Shown: in pieces, positions 19,816 to 28,480 of the stretch
Position numbering within the stretch: the stretch's first letter is position 1
How the letters are laid out: the number at the start of each line of letters is the position of its first letter
Origin: Pseudidiomarina salinarum
GTDB taxonomy: Bacteria > Pseudomonadota > Gammaproteobacteria > Enterobacterales > Alteromonadaceae
Direction of reading: 5' to 3'
Assembly (NCBI RefSeq): GCF_000753715.1
Contig: NZ_JPER01000001.1
Span: forward strand, 806,001 to 870,000
Length of the DNA: 64,000 bases
Translations under genes and position numbers: made by a program
Notes under the pieces: generated by a model
The model's database searches: none
Told to the model about the DNA's origin: nothing
Seen by the model: only the letters and a program-made list of their open reading frames with translations

Positions 19816-21198
19816 TTACAACGTGATCACACCGATCAGCTGCAAAAAAATCAGGCCAATGGCAACCGGGGCCAGCCAGCGTACACAGAATAACCAAAGC
19901 TTAAAGATTGCTGGCTGGCTGTCCAGTTCATCTTCGCTTGCTGAGCGTTTCATCACCCAGCCGGCAAATAACGCCAGTAACAAGCCACCCAGTGGTAAAA
20001 GTATATTTGCTGTACTGTAATCAATGACATCAAACCAGGACAGCAGTTGTTTGCCGGAAACCTGCCAGTCGAGGCGGGTCCATTCTGCGCCGGCAAACGA
20101 GTAGATAGTGATTTGCCCTAACAGCCATAATACAGCAGCGGCGCCAACGGTGGCCGGCCAGCGACCTACCTTAAGCTTCTCTTCTAAAAACGCAACAGCC
20201 GATTCAATCATTGCGATAGCTGAAGTAAAAGCTGCGATTACCAGCATGACAAAGAACAGCGTACCAATTAAAGTGCCGGCAGGCATAGTGCTAAAGGCCA
20301 CGGGCAGGGTCTGGAAAATCAGGCCCGGGCCTGCGCCAGGGATCAAATCGTTGCCGAATACTATAGGAAATATAGCCATTCCCGCCAGCAGCGCCACTAG
20401 TGTGTCCGCCAATGCTATCCATAGCGTCGTTTGCACCACGGAGGTGCTGCGGGGCAGATAAGCGCCGTACATAATCACCACACCAGAAGCCAGACCCAGC
20501 GAGAAAAAGGCATGGCCCAGTGCCAGCATCACACCGTTTATCGATAATTCGGAAAAATCGGGCGCAAACATAAAGCTGAACGCCGCGCCAAAATCACCGG
20601 TATAGCCGGCGTAGACAGCGATAATAACCAGCAGTACGATCATCAGCGGCAGCATCAGGCCCACTGCCCGCTCGAGGCCGTCCTTAATTCCATTGCCGAC
20701 CACCAGCACCACGCCAATAATAATTGCCGCGTGCCAAAGGGTTAACCGGGCCGAAGATGAGACCAGATCATTGAAGCCTTGCGAGATGTCCGCTACCGAG
20801 GCACCGCTAAAAGCGCCTGAACCGGCTTCGAATACATAGGCCAGCGCCCAGCCGGCGATTACCGTATAAAAGCTGAGAACCAGAAAACCGGTAGCCATAC
20901 CAAGCCAACCCGTTATCTGCCAGAACGAACTGCGGCCTGATTCAAGCGCGACCCGACGCGCAGCAAAGCCGGGACTGTGCCGACCGCGCCGGCCAATGAT
21001 GATCTCGGCCATCATCACCGGGATGCCGATCAGGGCAATACATAAAAGATAGACTAAGACAAAGGCACCACCACCATTCTCGCCAGTGATGTAGGGGAAC
21101 TTCCAGATATTACCTAAACCGACTGCAGCCGCTGTGGAAGCCAATATAAAGGCCATCCGGCTTGACCAGCGGCTGGCAATACTATGAGGTTGTGTCAT
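19816..21198 (-). CDS. Sodium-dependent transporter, neurotransmitter:sodium symporter (SNF) family
   Basis: This is an inner-membrane Na+-driven uptake system, probably for an amino acid or amine. The N-terminus has the NSS signature WSSRMAFILASTAAAVGLGN, then IWKFPY with the unwound-helix substrate/Na+ site. About 11-12 membrane segments follow within 460 residues, the size of bacterial LeuT-type proteins. The region FFSLGLASGVVIMYGAY (helix 6) is also typical. The substrate cannot be read from sequence. It lies 32 bases upstream of nhaC on the same strand. Confidence 0.9.
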   Translation of the reverse strand: MTQPHSIASRWSSRMAFILASTAAAVGLGNIWKFPYITGENGGGAFVLVYLLCIALIGIPVMMAEIIIGRRGRHSPGFAARRVALESGRSSFWQITGWLGMATGFLVLSFYTVIAGWALAYVFEAGSGAFSGASVADISQGFNDLVSSSARLTLWHAAIIIGVVLVVGNGIKDGLERAVGLMLPLMIVLLVIIAVYAGYTGDFGAAFSFMFAPDFSELSINGVMLALGHAFFSLGLASGVVIMYGAYLPRSTSVVQTTLWIALADTLVALLAGMAIFPIVFGNDLIPGAGPGLIFQTLPVAFSTMPAGTLIGTLFFVMLVIAAFTSAIAMIESAVAFLEEKLKVGRWPATVGAAAVLWLLGQITIYSFAGAEWTRLDWQVSGKQLLSWFDVIDYSTANILLPLGGLLLALFAGWVMKRSASEDELDSQPAIFKLWLFCVRWLAPVAIGLIFLQLIGVITL

Positions 21199-21235
21199 GA
21201 CCAGTAGATTCCATTATTATTGTTTTTATAGGTAT

Positions 21236-21257
21236 AAAAAAGCCGCCAGAGGCGGCT
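21236..21257 (-). terminator. Terminator of prc
   Basis: AGCCGCC (21241-21247) pairs with GGCGGCT (21251-21257) across a 3-nt loop. On the minus strand the stem is followed by at least five T (A tract 21236-21240). It lies just after the prc stop and separates prc from the NSS transporter. Confidence 0.9.
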
Positions 21258-21273
21258 TCTGCAAAATCTGCAG

Positions 21274-23349
21274 TTAGTGCATCGCAAGCTTCATTGAATC
21301 AATCATATCCAATGCCAGAACGACCGTTTCCTGTAAATAGGGATCAGGCTCACTAATGGCTTCAGGCAGCTCTTCGGGCGCATCTTCCAGTGATTCGACC
21401 GGCTCCATGCCAACGCGCTGAAGACGTTGATTCAGGCGAGTTAGTTTGCGGGCATCAGCTTCCGTTTGTTCTGCTTTGCGTTCAGCTAATACCAGGCTAA
21501 CCCAGGTTTTGTCTTTTTCCTGCTGATACTCAGCAATATCCTGCAGCACAAACTGGAACTCAGGATTTTCCTGTACCCGCTGATCGACAGTGACCTGCCA
21601 ACGAGCCAGACGCTCTTCGTTCAGGTCGGCAATTTTGTCATATTGCGCCGCATCAAGTTTATCCCACGGCAGCGCGTTATCCTGGCTGCTTTCGCCAAAC
21701 TCTTCCGGATCCGTGAAGGCCGGTAACGAAATATCCGGGCTGACACCACGCAACTGCGTGCTACCACCGTCAATACGATAGAACTTGGCGATCGTGTACT
21801 GCACGCTACCAAGTGGCTCATCGAAAAAGTCAAAACGACGGGCCAGACCACGGTGTTGCTGCACGGTTCCTTTGCCAAAAGTATTCTCGCCTACAATAAC
21901 GGCCCGGCCGTAATCCTGTAATGCGGCAGCGAAAATTTCCGAGGCTGAGGCGCTATAACGATCCACCATGACCACTACCGGACCATCGTAATAAACTTTG
22001 CCATCACGATCACCGCTGATTTCTTTACGACCACCGCCGTGCGCGACTTGTACCACTGGCCCTTTATCAATAAAGAGTCCGGTCAGTGAAATGGCCTCCT
22101 GCAAAGAACCGCCGCCATTACCGCGTAAATCAATAATTAAACCTTCGGTATTTTTTGCTTCCAGTTCTTTGATCAGGGTAATCACATCATTCGTCAGGTT
22201 ATTATAAAAGCCGGGGATTTTTATAACGCCCATTTTGCGGTCGGCATAGTCGTCGCCCGCCGGCGTTTTGATTTCAGCTTTAGCAGCCCGGTCTTCAAGT
22301 TTGACCTTATCACGCACGATAGAAATTTCTTTTGGCGCGGCGGCACCGGCCTGGCTACCTTTCAGCACCTGCAGCTGCACGGTCGAGCCTTTCGGGCCTT
22401 TAATTAACTCAACGACATCATCAAGCCGCCACCCCACAACATCGACAAACTCGGCGTCTTCGTCATCGCCCTGAGCTACACCTACGATCCGGTCATCAGG
22501 CGCGATTTCGCCGCTTTTATCAGCGGGACCACCAGGAACCAGACTGCGGATAACCGTATAGTCATATTCGGACTGCAGTACGGCGCCGATCCCTTCCAGC
22601 GACAGATTCATATTTTGCTCAAAGCGCTCGGAGTTGCTTGGCGACAAATAGCTGGTATGGGCCTCGACGCTACGGGCGAAAGCATTCATAACGGTCTGGA
22701 ATACGTCTTCACTATTGGTCTGGGTTAAGCGTTTGAGCGCGTTGTTATAGCGCTTGCCAAGGGTTTCAACCACTTCCGGCCACTCTTTCCCGGCAAGCGT
22801 GAGATTCAGCGCGTCATACTTAACCCGCTGCCGCCATAACTCATTAAGGCGCTCAGTCGAGTCGGCCCATTCGGCTTCGCTGCGGTCAAAATAGTAACGG
22901 TCATCTGCTTCGGCGAAGTCGAACGGCTCATCTTCATTAAGTATGGACAACGCATAGGTATAGCGCTCGAAACGCCGATCGAGGAAAGCATCATAGAGCG
23001 AAAATGCCGGTTGCAGCTTGCCTGAGCTGATCATGTCATCAAACAGGTGCTTATATTCGGCCGCGCGCTCAACATCTTCCTCAAGCAGGAACATTTTGTT
23101 GTAATCGATCATTTCCAGATAACGATCCAGGATCTTTTCAGACAGGTCGTTATTGAGTTCCATATGCTTGAAATGATAACGGGTAAAGTAACCAGTAATG
23201 CGCTGGCTGGCGGTACCATGTTGTTCGCCGGGAGTAAGTACCGGTAACTCATCTGGCGTATGTGCCGGCGGCAAGGCCATAACCGGGTTGAAAGCACCCA
23301 GGCCGACCAATGCACCAATAGCAACCCCAATTATCGATTTTTTAAGCAT
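21274..23349 (-). CDS. prc: Tail-specific protease Prc (C-terminal processing peptidase)
   Basis: Prc is a periplasmic S41 serine protease that degrades proteins by their nonpolar C-termini and trims FtsI and MepS in E. coli. The 691 residues (E. coli 682) begin with a signal peptide (LLKKSII-type start, cleavage after PVMA). A PDZ domain lies around residues 240-330 (SLEGIGAVLQSEYDYTVIRSL). The catalytic Ser is in DRYSASASEIF and the Lys in ENTFGKGTVQQ. The C-terminal DUF3340-type helical region is present. It lies 5 bases downstream of proQ, as in E. coli. Confidence 0.96.
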   Translation of the reverse strand: MLKKSIIGVAIGALVGLGAFNPVMALPPAHTPDELPVLTPGEQHGTASQRITGYFTRYHFKHMELNNDLSEKILDRYLEMIDYNKMFLLEEDVERAAEYKHLFDDMISSGKLQPAFSLYDAFLDRRFERYTYALSILNEDEPFDFAEADDRYYFDRSEAEWADSTERLNELWRQRVKYDALNLTLAGKEWPEVVETLGKRYNNALKRLTQTNSEDVFQTVMNAFARSVEAHTSYLSPSNSERFEQNMNLSLEGIGAVLQSEYDYTVIRSLVPGGPADKSGEIAPDDRIVGVAQGDDEDAEFVDVVGWRLDDVVELIKGPKGSTVQLQVLKGSQAGAAAPKEISIVRDKVKLEDRAAKAEIKTPAGDDYADRKMGVIKIPGFYNNLTNDVITLIKELEAKNTEGLIIDLRGNGGGSLQEAISLTGLFIDKGPVVQVAHGGGRKEISGDRDGKVYYDGPVVVMVDRYSASASEIFAAALQDYGRAVIVGENTFGKGTVQQHRGLARRFDFFDEPLGSVQYTIAKFYRIDGGSTQLRGVSPDISLPAFTDPEEFGESSQDNALPWDKLDAAQYDKIADLNEERLARWQVTVDQRVQENPEFQFVLQDIAEYQQEKDKTWVSLVLAERKAEQTEADARKLTRLNQRLQRVGMEPVESLEDAPEELPEAISEPDPYLQETVVLALDMIDSMKLAMH

Positions 23350-23354
23350 ACGAC

Positions 23355-24035
23355 CTACTCCTGCTTGGCTATAAACACTGCTTCAGTGTTCACTTTGACC
23401 GTCAAACCATTTTGAAGTTGCACTTGCACGTCATTTCGATCCGACTCGACAATCTCACCGCTGATTAATGAGTTCCCAACGCGCGCGTGTACTTTCTGCC
23501 CAACCTTCAGCTGACTGCCGGTGGCCGGTTCAAGATCCGGTTTTGCGGGCTTTTGCTGGCGTGCGGATTTACCCGGACCAGGACCACGCTTGGGTGGCTG
23601 CTTACGAGTGGTAGTACGCGGTGATGGTTTGGCCGATGCTGGTGCTTCAGACGCTTTTTTGCTGGCTTCTTCCTGTTTACGCTTTGCCGCCCGTTCAGCG
23701 GCTACTGATTTGGATTGCGCCAGGGTTTCTTCGGCATGTTGCTGATGTTCGGCTTCAACAGTACCCACCGCATTGCCGTCAAGATCAATGCGTGGCGTGC
23801 CGGTTTTTACCGCCCGCAGGTAACGCCAGCTATTGGTGTAGTGACGTAAAGCTGTCCGCAACCGGGTTTTACTAACTTTATCATCCTCAGCCAGACGCGC
23901 CGCTAAATCATCGAAAATACCTATTTTCAGAGGTTGGGGCTCGCCCTGTAACGAAAAGCTCTGTGGGAACTTCTCTGCCAGATAAGCCAGCACGTCTTTA
24001 TTCTTTGTCAGTTTGGTTACTTCAGTCATCGTCAT
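23355..24035 (-). CDS. proQ: RNA chaperone ProQ
   Basis: ProQ is a cytosolic RNA-binding protein that stabilises sRNAs and structured mRNA 3' ends. The 226 residues carry an N-terminal FinO-like domain (about 1-115: FPQSFSLQGEPQPLKIGIFD, LRTALRHYTNSWRYLRA). A basic, Ala/Lys/Pro-rich linker follows, then a C-terminal Tudor-like domain (KVGQKVHARVGNSLISGEIV). An AGGA site 6 bases before the first ATG supports this start over a second ATG two codons on. The start overlaps the preceding small acidic gene by 14 bases. Confidence 0.95.
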   Translation of the reverse strand: MTMTEVTKLTKNKDVLAYLAEKFPQSFSLQGEPQPLKIGIFDDLAARLAEDDKVSKTRLRTALRHYTNSWRYLRAVKTGTPRIDLDGNAVGTVEAEHQQHAEETLAQSKSVAAERAAKRKQEEASKKASEAPASAKPSPRTTTRKQPPKRGPGPGKSARQQKPAKPDLEPATGSQLKVGQKVHARVGNSLISGEIVESDRNDVQVQLQNGLTVKVNTEAVFIAKQE

Positions 24036-24312
24036 TATTATCCTGCTGGCGAACTTCAGCCAGTTGTTCGATTATATAAGCCCGCATTTCGTCACTGTCT
24101 AATTCGAGTAAAACCGGGTTTTCAATCCACTCGTAAAGTGTACGGCGGACAACTTCTTCCAGTTGTTCAAGCGTATCGTCAGGTTCCAGCTCTGCCGCTA
24201 TATAGTGCAGCATTTCATTTATCTGATCAGCGGCTTCTTCTTCATGCTCTTCAAAAAAGACCGTATCGGAGCGACTCACTAAATAGGCATAAACGTCGAA
24301 TTCACTATACAT
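24022..24312 (-). CDS. Unknown acidic 96-aa protein between msrC and proQ
   Basis: I do not recognise this protein. It is strongly acidic (EEHEEEAADQ, LEPDDTLEQLEE, C-terminal DNNDDD) and predicted mostly alpha-helical, with no signal peptide or membrane segment. The start is MYSEFDVYAYLVSRS. It is real on context: it overlaps proQ by 14 bases, is separated from msrC by 8 bases, and shares strand and codon use with both. Its C-terminal 14 bases are read in two frames. In E. coli msrC (yebR) and proQ are adjacent with nothing between them. Co-occurrence with ProQ may hint at a role in RNA metabolism, but that is a guess. Confidence 0.75.
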   Translation of the reverse strand: MYSEFDVYAYLVSRSDTVFFEEHEEEAADQINEMLHYIAAELEPDDTLEQLEEVVRRTLYEWIENPVLLELDSDEMRAYIIEQLAEVRQQDNNDDD

Positions 24313-24320
24313 AGCTATAG

Positions 24321-24791
24321 CTACACTGACCAGTTGAGGGTTTCAATAAAACGGCCAAGGCTGGTCAGGCCGGCGGCATCGCTTTCACTGAAACGGCCTA
24401 CCGAAGGACTGTCCAGATCAAATACGGCAACCACCTGGTCATTCACTATTATGGGTACCACTACTTCTGAATTGGAGGCCGCATCACAGGCAATGTGCCC
24501 GTCGAACTCATGAACATCGACAATAAGCTGGGTTTCGCGGCTGGCTGCCGCAGTACCGCAGACCCCACGGCCAAACGCAATGCGTAAACACGCGACCTTC
24601 CCCTGAAACGGACCCAATACCAGCGTTTCAGGCTCACGGGTGATATAAAATCCAACCCAGTTTACATCATCGAGGTTATCGTAAACCAAAGCGGAGATAT
24701 TGCTCAGATTGGCAATCAGGTCGGGCTCACCGTCAGTGATCGCCTTGGCCTGTTCAATCAGTAACGCGTAATCGGTATGCTGCATAGCCAT
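24321..24791 (-). CDS. msrC: Free methionine-(R)-sulfoxide reductase
   Basis: The enzyme reduces free L-methionine-(R)-sulfoxide in the cytosol. It is a single GAF domain of 156 residues. Three cysteines expected for fRMsr are visible in VACLRIAFGRGVCGTAAA and HIACDAASNSE. WVGFYI and VVAVFDLDSP are typical family blocks. E. coli MsrC (YebR) also lies upstream of proQ. The gene begins next to the yeaC stop with no gap, so translation is likely coupled. Confidence 0.93.
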   Translation of the reverse strand: MAMQHTDYALLIEQAKAITDGEPDLIANLSNISALVYDNLDDVNWVGFYITREPETLVLGPFQGKVACLRIAFGRGVCGTAAASRETQLIVDVHEFDGHIACDAASNSEVVVPIIVNDQVVAVFDLDSPSVGRFSESDAAGLTSLGRFIETLNWSV

Positions 24792-25079
24792 TCAGGACTC
24801 ATCAGTTTGGAGGGAAAAACTTGCGATTTGAGTATCGGCTTTGAACGATTCCCTCATTTCGCGCTTGCTTCGGGTAACCAGTAAGCCATCAGCACCAATG
24901 CGGAATGGCTCGTCTGACGGGCAGTAACGGGCCTGATAGGCCATAACTAATTGCACCGAGTGTTCTTTCTGGGCCTCTGACAAGGCTACGCCATCAGGCC
25001 ATTTACCGGTTTCAACTGCCTGCAGCAGCCGTTCAAAGGTTGCCGGCGTAATACTTGCGACTAAATCATCAAACTGCAT
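24792..25079 (-). CDS. yeaC: YeaC family protein (DUF1315)
   Basis: This is a small cytosolic protein with no known function. The core VETGKWPDGVALSEAQKEHS followed by QLVMAYQARY is nearly the same as E. coli YeaC (VELGKWPDGVALTEEQKEN..QLVMLWQARH), which fixes the family. The length (95 residues) and the basic block RSKREMRESF also match. It sits directly against msrC downstream and the zinc-ribbon gene upstream with no spacer. Confidence 0.88.
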   Translation of the reverse strand: MQFDDLVASITPATFERLLQAVETGKWPDGVALSEAQKEHSVQLVMAYQARYCPSDEPFRIGADGLLVTRSKREMRESFKADTQIASFSLQTDES

Positions 25080-25409
25080 TTATCGCCTGCTCCGTTTTAA
25101 AAACATAATGCGCACACGATTAATCACAAACCAGACCACACCAATCAACATGAGTGCGTTGGCGGTATGAGATTGCCAGGTGCCGGGTATCGGCTGTTCA
25201 ATAAAAAAATAAGTAAATGCAGCGATGGCGATCAATAAAGCCAGCATGGACTGACTGATCAACTTATCCCGACGAGCCTGCACGGCGTGCGACCACTCCC
25301 GGTTCAGTTCTTCTTCCGACAATCCGGACAGCCTGAATTCACAGTGCGGACACGCCTCAGCTTTATCAGAAATTCGCTTATTGCAGGATGGGCAATTCGT
25401 CAGTGCCAT
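25080..25409 (-). CDS. Zinc-ribbon membrane protein (109 aa)
   Basis: The N-terminus holds a four-cysteine zinc ribbon (CPSC near residue 6 and CPHC near residue 20). An acidic, soluble stretch follows, then two predicted membrane helices (MLALLIAIAAFTYFF and ALMLIGVVWFVI) and a basic tail (RVRIMFLKRSRR). The layout suggests a small inner-membrane protein with a cytosolic zinc-binding head. The function is unknown. It appears to head the yeaC-msrC-(acidic)-proQ-prc run, since gaps between them are zero to eight bases. Confidence 0.75.
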   Translation of the reverse strand: MALTNCPSCNKRISDKAEACPHCEFRLSGLSEEELNREWSHAVQARRDKLISQSMLALLIAIAAFTYFFIEQPIPGTWQSHTANALMLIGVVWFVINRVRIMFLKRSRR

Positions 25410-25489
25410 GGATTCCTCTCGGTTTTTCGTTCAGATCTAGCAATATAAGGGTTTCCGGCGCAAATTCAAGCGCAGCAACGGCTTTGCGG

Positions 25490-25518
25490 AAAAAATGAAC
25501 CCGCCGGGTGGCGGGTTC
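25490..25518 (-). terminator. Terminator of the AGCS symporter gene
   Basis: A perfect 9-bp stem, GAACCCGCC (25497-25505) with GGCGGGTTC (25510-25518), closes a 4-nt loop. On the minus strand the stem is followed by an A/T tract containing five T. It lies about 30 bases past the symporter stop. Confidence 0.88.
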
Positions 25519-25545
25519 GTTATGCGGGAACATGTGGTAAAACAA

Positions 25546-27228
25546 CTAGTCGGTCTTTTTCTTAGCCTGTTCAGCATCGAAATGACGCCAGTAAGTTTTC
25601 ACTGTGTCTTTCATTTCGCGACGTAACAGGATGATACCCAGCAAGTTGGGCAAGGTCATCAATACAATGGCGACATAGGACATGGTCCATACCAGCGTCG
25701 TGTCCGCGAAAGAGGCAACAAAGAAGCCGCTGACATAAAGTATCCGGTATGGCATCACCCCCCGCTGTCCCACCAGATAGACAACCGCCCGGTCACCATA
25801 ATATGACCAGGCAATCGCTGTCGAGAAGGCAAACAGTAACAGGCTGATTGGTACTATATATTCACCATTGGCACCAAAATAACCCTGACTGAACGCCAGC
25901 GAGGTCAATGCGGCCGAGTGCACCAGTGAATCGCCGATAATAGTAATGTCTTCTTTTAAGATCTGGCCGTTCTCGACCCGCAACGTACCTGAATAGGGAT
26001 CTTCTCCGGCCACGATAAACTTAACATCTTCAGCCACCGAACGGGCATGCAGTAAGGTATAGCTGTCAGATACGGGTTCGCCGTTTTCTACCACTATGGT
26101 ACCGGTATACTTTTCAATGGAGTTCTGATCGGTACTGTTCAGGTAATGATAGAGCGCCTGTCGATCAGCGTCGGTTTGGTCGTCATATTGTCCGGATACC
26201 ACTTCCAGGTCAGTGCGCGAGAATATATTCTCATGCTTTTCTGACCATACGCCGGACGACAAAATAACCAGGCCGGTTAAGGTACAGATGACGATGGTAT
26301 CGATGAATGGCTCAAGAATTGAAACCATACCTTCTGAAACCGGTTCATCAGTACGGGCCGAGGCGTGGGCAATAGGTGCAGAACCCTGGCCGGCTTCGTT
26401 TGAGAACAGGCCGCGGTTTACCCCACGGTTAAACGCGTAGGCGAAGGTTGCACCGAGGAATCCGCCGGTAGCGGCTGAACCAGTAAGGGCATCCGAGAAT
26501 ATCGCCGCAAATGACGGACCAATCTGATCGAAGTTATACAGGATCACACTCAGGGCGCCGATGATATAAAGCAGCCCCATGATCGGAACGATTTTTGAGG
26601 TTACCGCCGCGATGCGATGGATGCCGCCAATGATAACCATGGCTAATAATACCGCCAGCACACCACCTGTCAGCATACGATCAATACCAAAGCTCATTTC
26701 CATGCTTTGCGCGATGTTATTGATTTGCGGCATGTTGCCGGTACCAAACGAACTGATAATAGTGGCCACTGCGAAGATCACCGCCAGCCATTTCATATTC
26801 AGGCGCCGATCCATGTAATACATAGGACCACCGGCCATAGTGCCGTCTTCGGTCTGTACACGGTATTTATGCGACAAGGTTACTTCGACAAACTTTGTAG
26901 TCATGCCTAAAAACGCAGTAATCCACATCCAGAACAGGGCTGCCGGGCCGCCTAAGAATATCGCCAGCGCCACGCCACCAATATTACCGGTACCGACAGT
27001 TCCTGATAACGCGGTAGAAAGTGCCTGGAAGTGACTGGTATCCCCTTTCGCGCCCTTTCGGTCAAACTTGCCCGTAACAACTTTCCAGGCATGTTTAAAG
27101 AAGCGGATTTGCGGAAAACCCAGGTATAAGGTGAAGAACAGGCCGACACCCAACAGAATAAACGGGAAATAAACTGCCGAGCCTAAATAGCTATCGAGTA
27201 GCAGCAAAAAGTTATTGATGTAGTCCAA
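25546..27228 (-). CDS. Alanine/glycine:Na+ symporter (AGCS family), with a large loop insertion
   Basis: This is an inner-membrane Na+-coupled amino-acid importer. The family core is clear: [62 protein letters not shown], and [16 protein letters not shown]. Translation begins at a TTG (27228) preceded by AAGGGGGT at 6-base spacing. At 560 residues it is longer than usual. About 100 polar residues (approx. 330-430) sit between two membrane segments and contain two copies of a pattern, [11 protein letters not shown] and [11 protein letters not shown], each followed by a similar stretch. That insert probably faces the periplasm. The transported amino acid is not certain. Confidence 0.88.
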   Translation of the reverse strand: MDYINNFLLLLDSYLGSAVYFPFILLGVGLFFTLYLGFPQIRFFKHAWKVVTGKFDRKGAKGDTSHFQALSTALSGTVGTGNIGGVALAIFLGGPAALFWMWITAFLGMTTKFVEVTLSHKYRVQTEDGTMAGGPMYYMDRRLNMKWLAVIFAVATIISSFGTGNMPQINNIAQSMEMSFGIDRMLTGGVLAVLLAMVIIGGIHRIAAVTSKIVPIMGLLYIIGALSVILYNFDQIGPSFAAIFSDALTGSAATGGFLGATFAYAFNRGVNRGLFSNEAGQGSAPIAHASARTDEPVSEGMVSILEPFIDTIVICTLTGLVILSSGVWSEKHENIFSRTDLEVVSGQYDDQTDADRQALYHYLNSTDQNSIEKYTGTIVVENGEPVSDSYTLLHARSVAEDVKFIVAGEDPYSGTLRVENGQILKEDITIIGDSLVHSAALTSLAFSQGYFGANGEYIVPISLLLFAFSTAIAWSYYGDRAVVYLVGQRGVMPYRILYVSGFFVASFADTTLVWTMSYVAIVLMTLPNLLGIILLRREMKDTVKTYWRHFDAEQAKKKTD

Positions 27229-27285
27229 GGTGACCCCCTTGCGAGTTTGTTATTATTATATTTTGCTTAAGCTAACCTGCGCGGA

Positions 27286-28416
27286 TTAACCGCGCAAGTT
27301 ATTTGCCACCGCATAAATCGCACTTAATACGTCTGCACCGAGTTGCTGACAACGATTAGCTGACCAGCCGAAATCCGGATCCGGCAGATTAGCATTGTCT
27401 TTAAATGGCATTTCGAGAGTAAATGCGAGGCACTTAAAACGTTCCGCCACTGAATTACTGGCAATGGTCAGGTTCGCTTCACCAGGCTCATCCACCGGAT
27501 AGCCGTGCTCGACCTGAAACTCCGGAGTTATCGCCAGCAATGTCTCTTTGAACCGGGCGCCTAGCTGCTGATGTAAGTCACTGTAGCTGGGCACGCCTTC
27601 ACTACCGGCCAGGAAGTTATAAGGCAGGTTTTCATCGCCATGCACATCAAGGAAAAAGTCGACTCCAGACTCTTCCATTGCGTTCAGTACGTAATAAACC
27701 TCAGGGCTTGATTCCAGACTTGGTTCCGCCCATTCGCGGTTGAGGTTGGTACCTACCGCATTGGTGCGCAAATGACCGCGGACACTGCCGTCCGGGTTCA
27801 TATTGGGGACAACATAGAAAACATTATTTTCCAGCAGCTTACGCGCCGCGCCGTCCTCATCATCAAGTAACCGGCTTAGCAGGCCCTCAATGAACCATTC
27901 GGCCATACTCTCACCCGGATGCTGACGACCAATAACCCAGATCTTGTTTTTTTGTTCGTCTGGCTCGCCAATAACCAGCAGGTTCATATCACGGCCGTCG
28001 AGCGTCTGGCCTAACAGCACATGTTCACATTCAATTGATTGCTGCGCCCATTGCACCAGATCCTGGTGGCGCTCATAAGAATACGGAGTGAAATAGGCGT
28101 AATAGATGCTTTCCTGTTCCGGCGTGTGGCGAATAGTCAGGGTCTTGCCGTCAAACTCACAGGGAACGCGAAACCAGGTATCCCGATCATAAGAAGCAAC
28201 CACTGAATACTCTTTCCAGCCGTCAGGGTAAGCTGAATCACCGGCATTGGTGATCTGCATAGTATGCTCTACACCGGCTTCGCCATAGAGTTTAAAATGA
28301 AACCACTGATAGAAGTCCGACTGGTGGTCTTTGCGGATTGCTAGCTTTATCTGATCGGGCTGGCTGGCTTCGAGTACTTCAATGTTGCCACTATCAAACT
28401 GGGCAGTAATAAACAT
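27286..28416 (-). CDS. M14 family zinc carboxypeptidase, cytosolic-carboxypeptidase-like
   Basis: The enzyme is probably a cytosolic zinc carboxypeptidase of the M14 family. I place the start at the ATG at 28416, which has AAGGA 7 bases upstream and gives MFITAQFDSGNIEV (376 residues); a frame starting 12 codons earlier lacks this. An N-terminal beta-sandwich domain (about 1-110), typical of the CCP-like subgroup, precedes the catalytic domain. The zinc ligands are in RQHPGESMAEWF (HxxE) and DVHGDENL (His). The catalytic Glu is probably in FTLEMPFKD near the C-terminus. There is no signal peptide. The natural substrate is unknown. Confidence 0.88.
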   Translation of the reverse strand: MFITAQFDSGNIEVLEASQPDQIKLAIRKDHQSDFYQWFHFKLYGEAGVEHTMQITNAGDSAYPDGWKEYSVVASYDRDTWFRVPCEFDGKTLTIRHTPEQESIYYAYFTPYSYERHQDLVQWAQQSIECEHVLLGQTLDGRDMNLLVIGEPDEQKNKIWVIGRQHPGESMAEWFIEGLLSRLLDDEDGAARKLLENNVFYVVPNMNPDGSVRGHLRTNAVGTNLNREWAEPSLESSPEVYYVLNAMEESGVDFFLDVHGDENLPYNFLAGSEGVPSYSDLHQQLGARFKETLLAITPEFQVEHGYPVDEPGEANLTIASNSVAERFKCLAFTLEMPFKDNANLPDPDFGWSANRCQQLGADVLSAIYAVANNLRG

Positions 28417-28437
28417 CTGCGCTTCCTTATTTTGGTT

Positions 28438-28464
28438 AATAAAAAGCGCCACGAATGGCGCTTT
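28438..28464 (-). terminator. Terminator of the GAPDH gene
   Basis: AAAGCGCC (28443-28450) pairs with GGCGCTTT (28457-28464) over a 6-nt loop, and on the minus strand the stem continues into a T tract. It lies 17 bases past the GAPDH stop, upstream of the carboxypeptidase ribosome site. Confidence 0.85.
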
Positions 28465-28480
28465 ATAAACACTTTTATTC

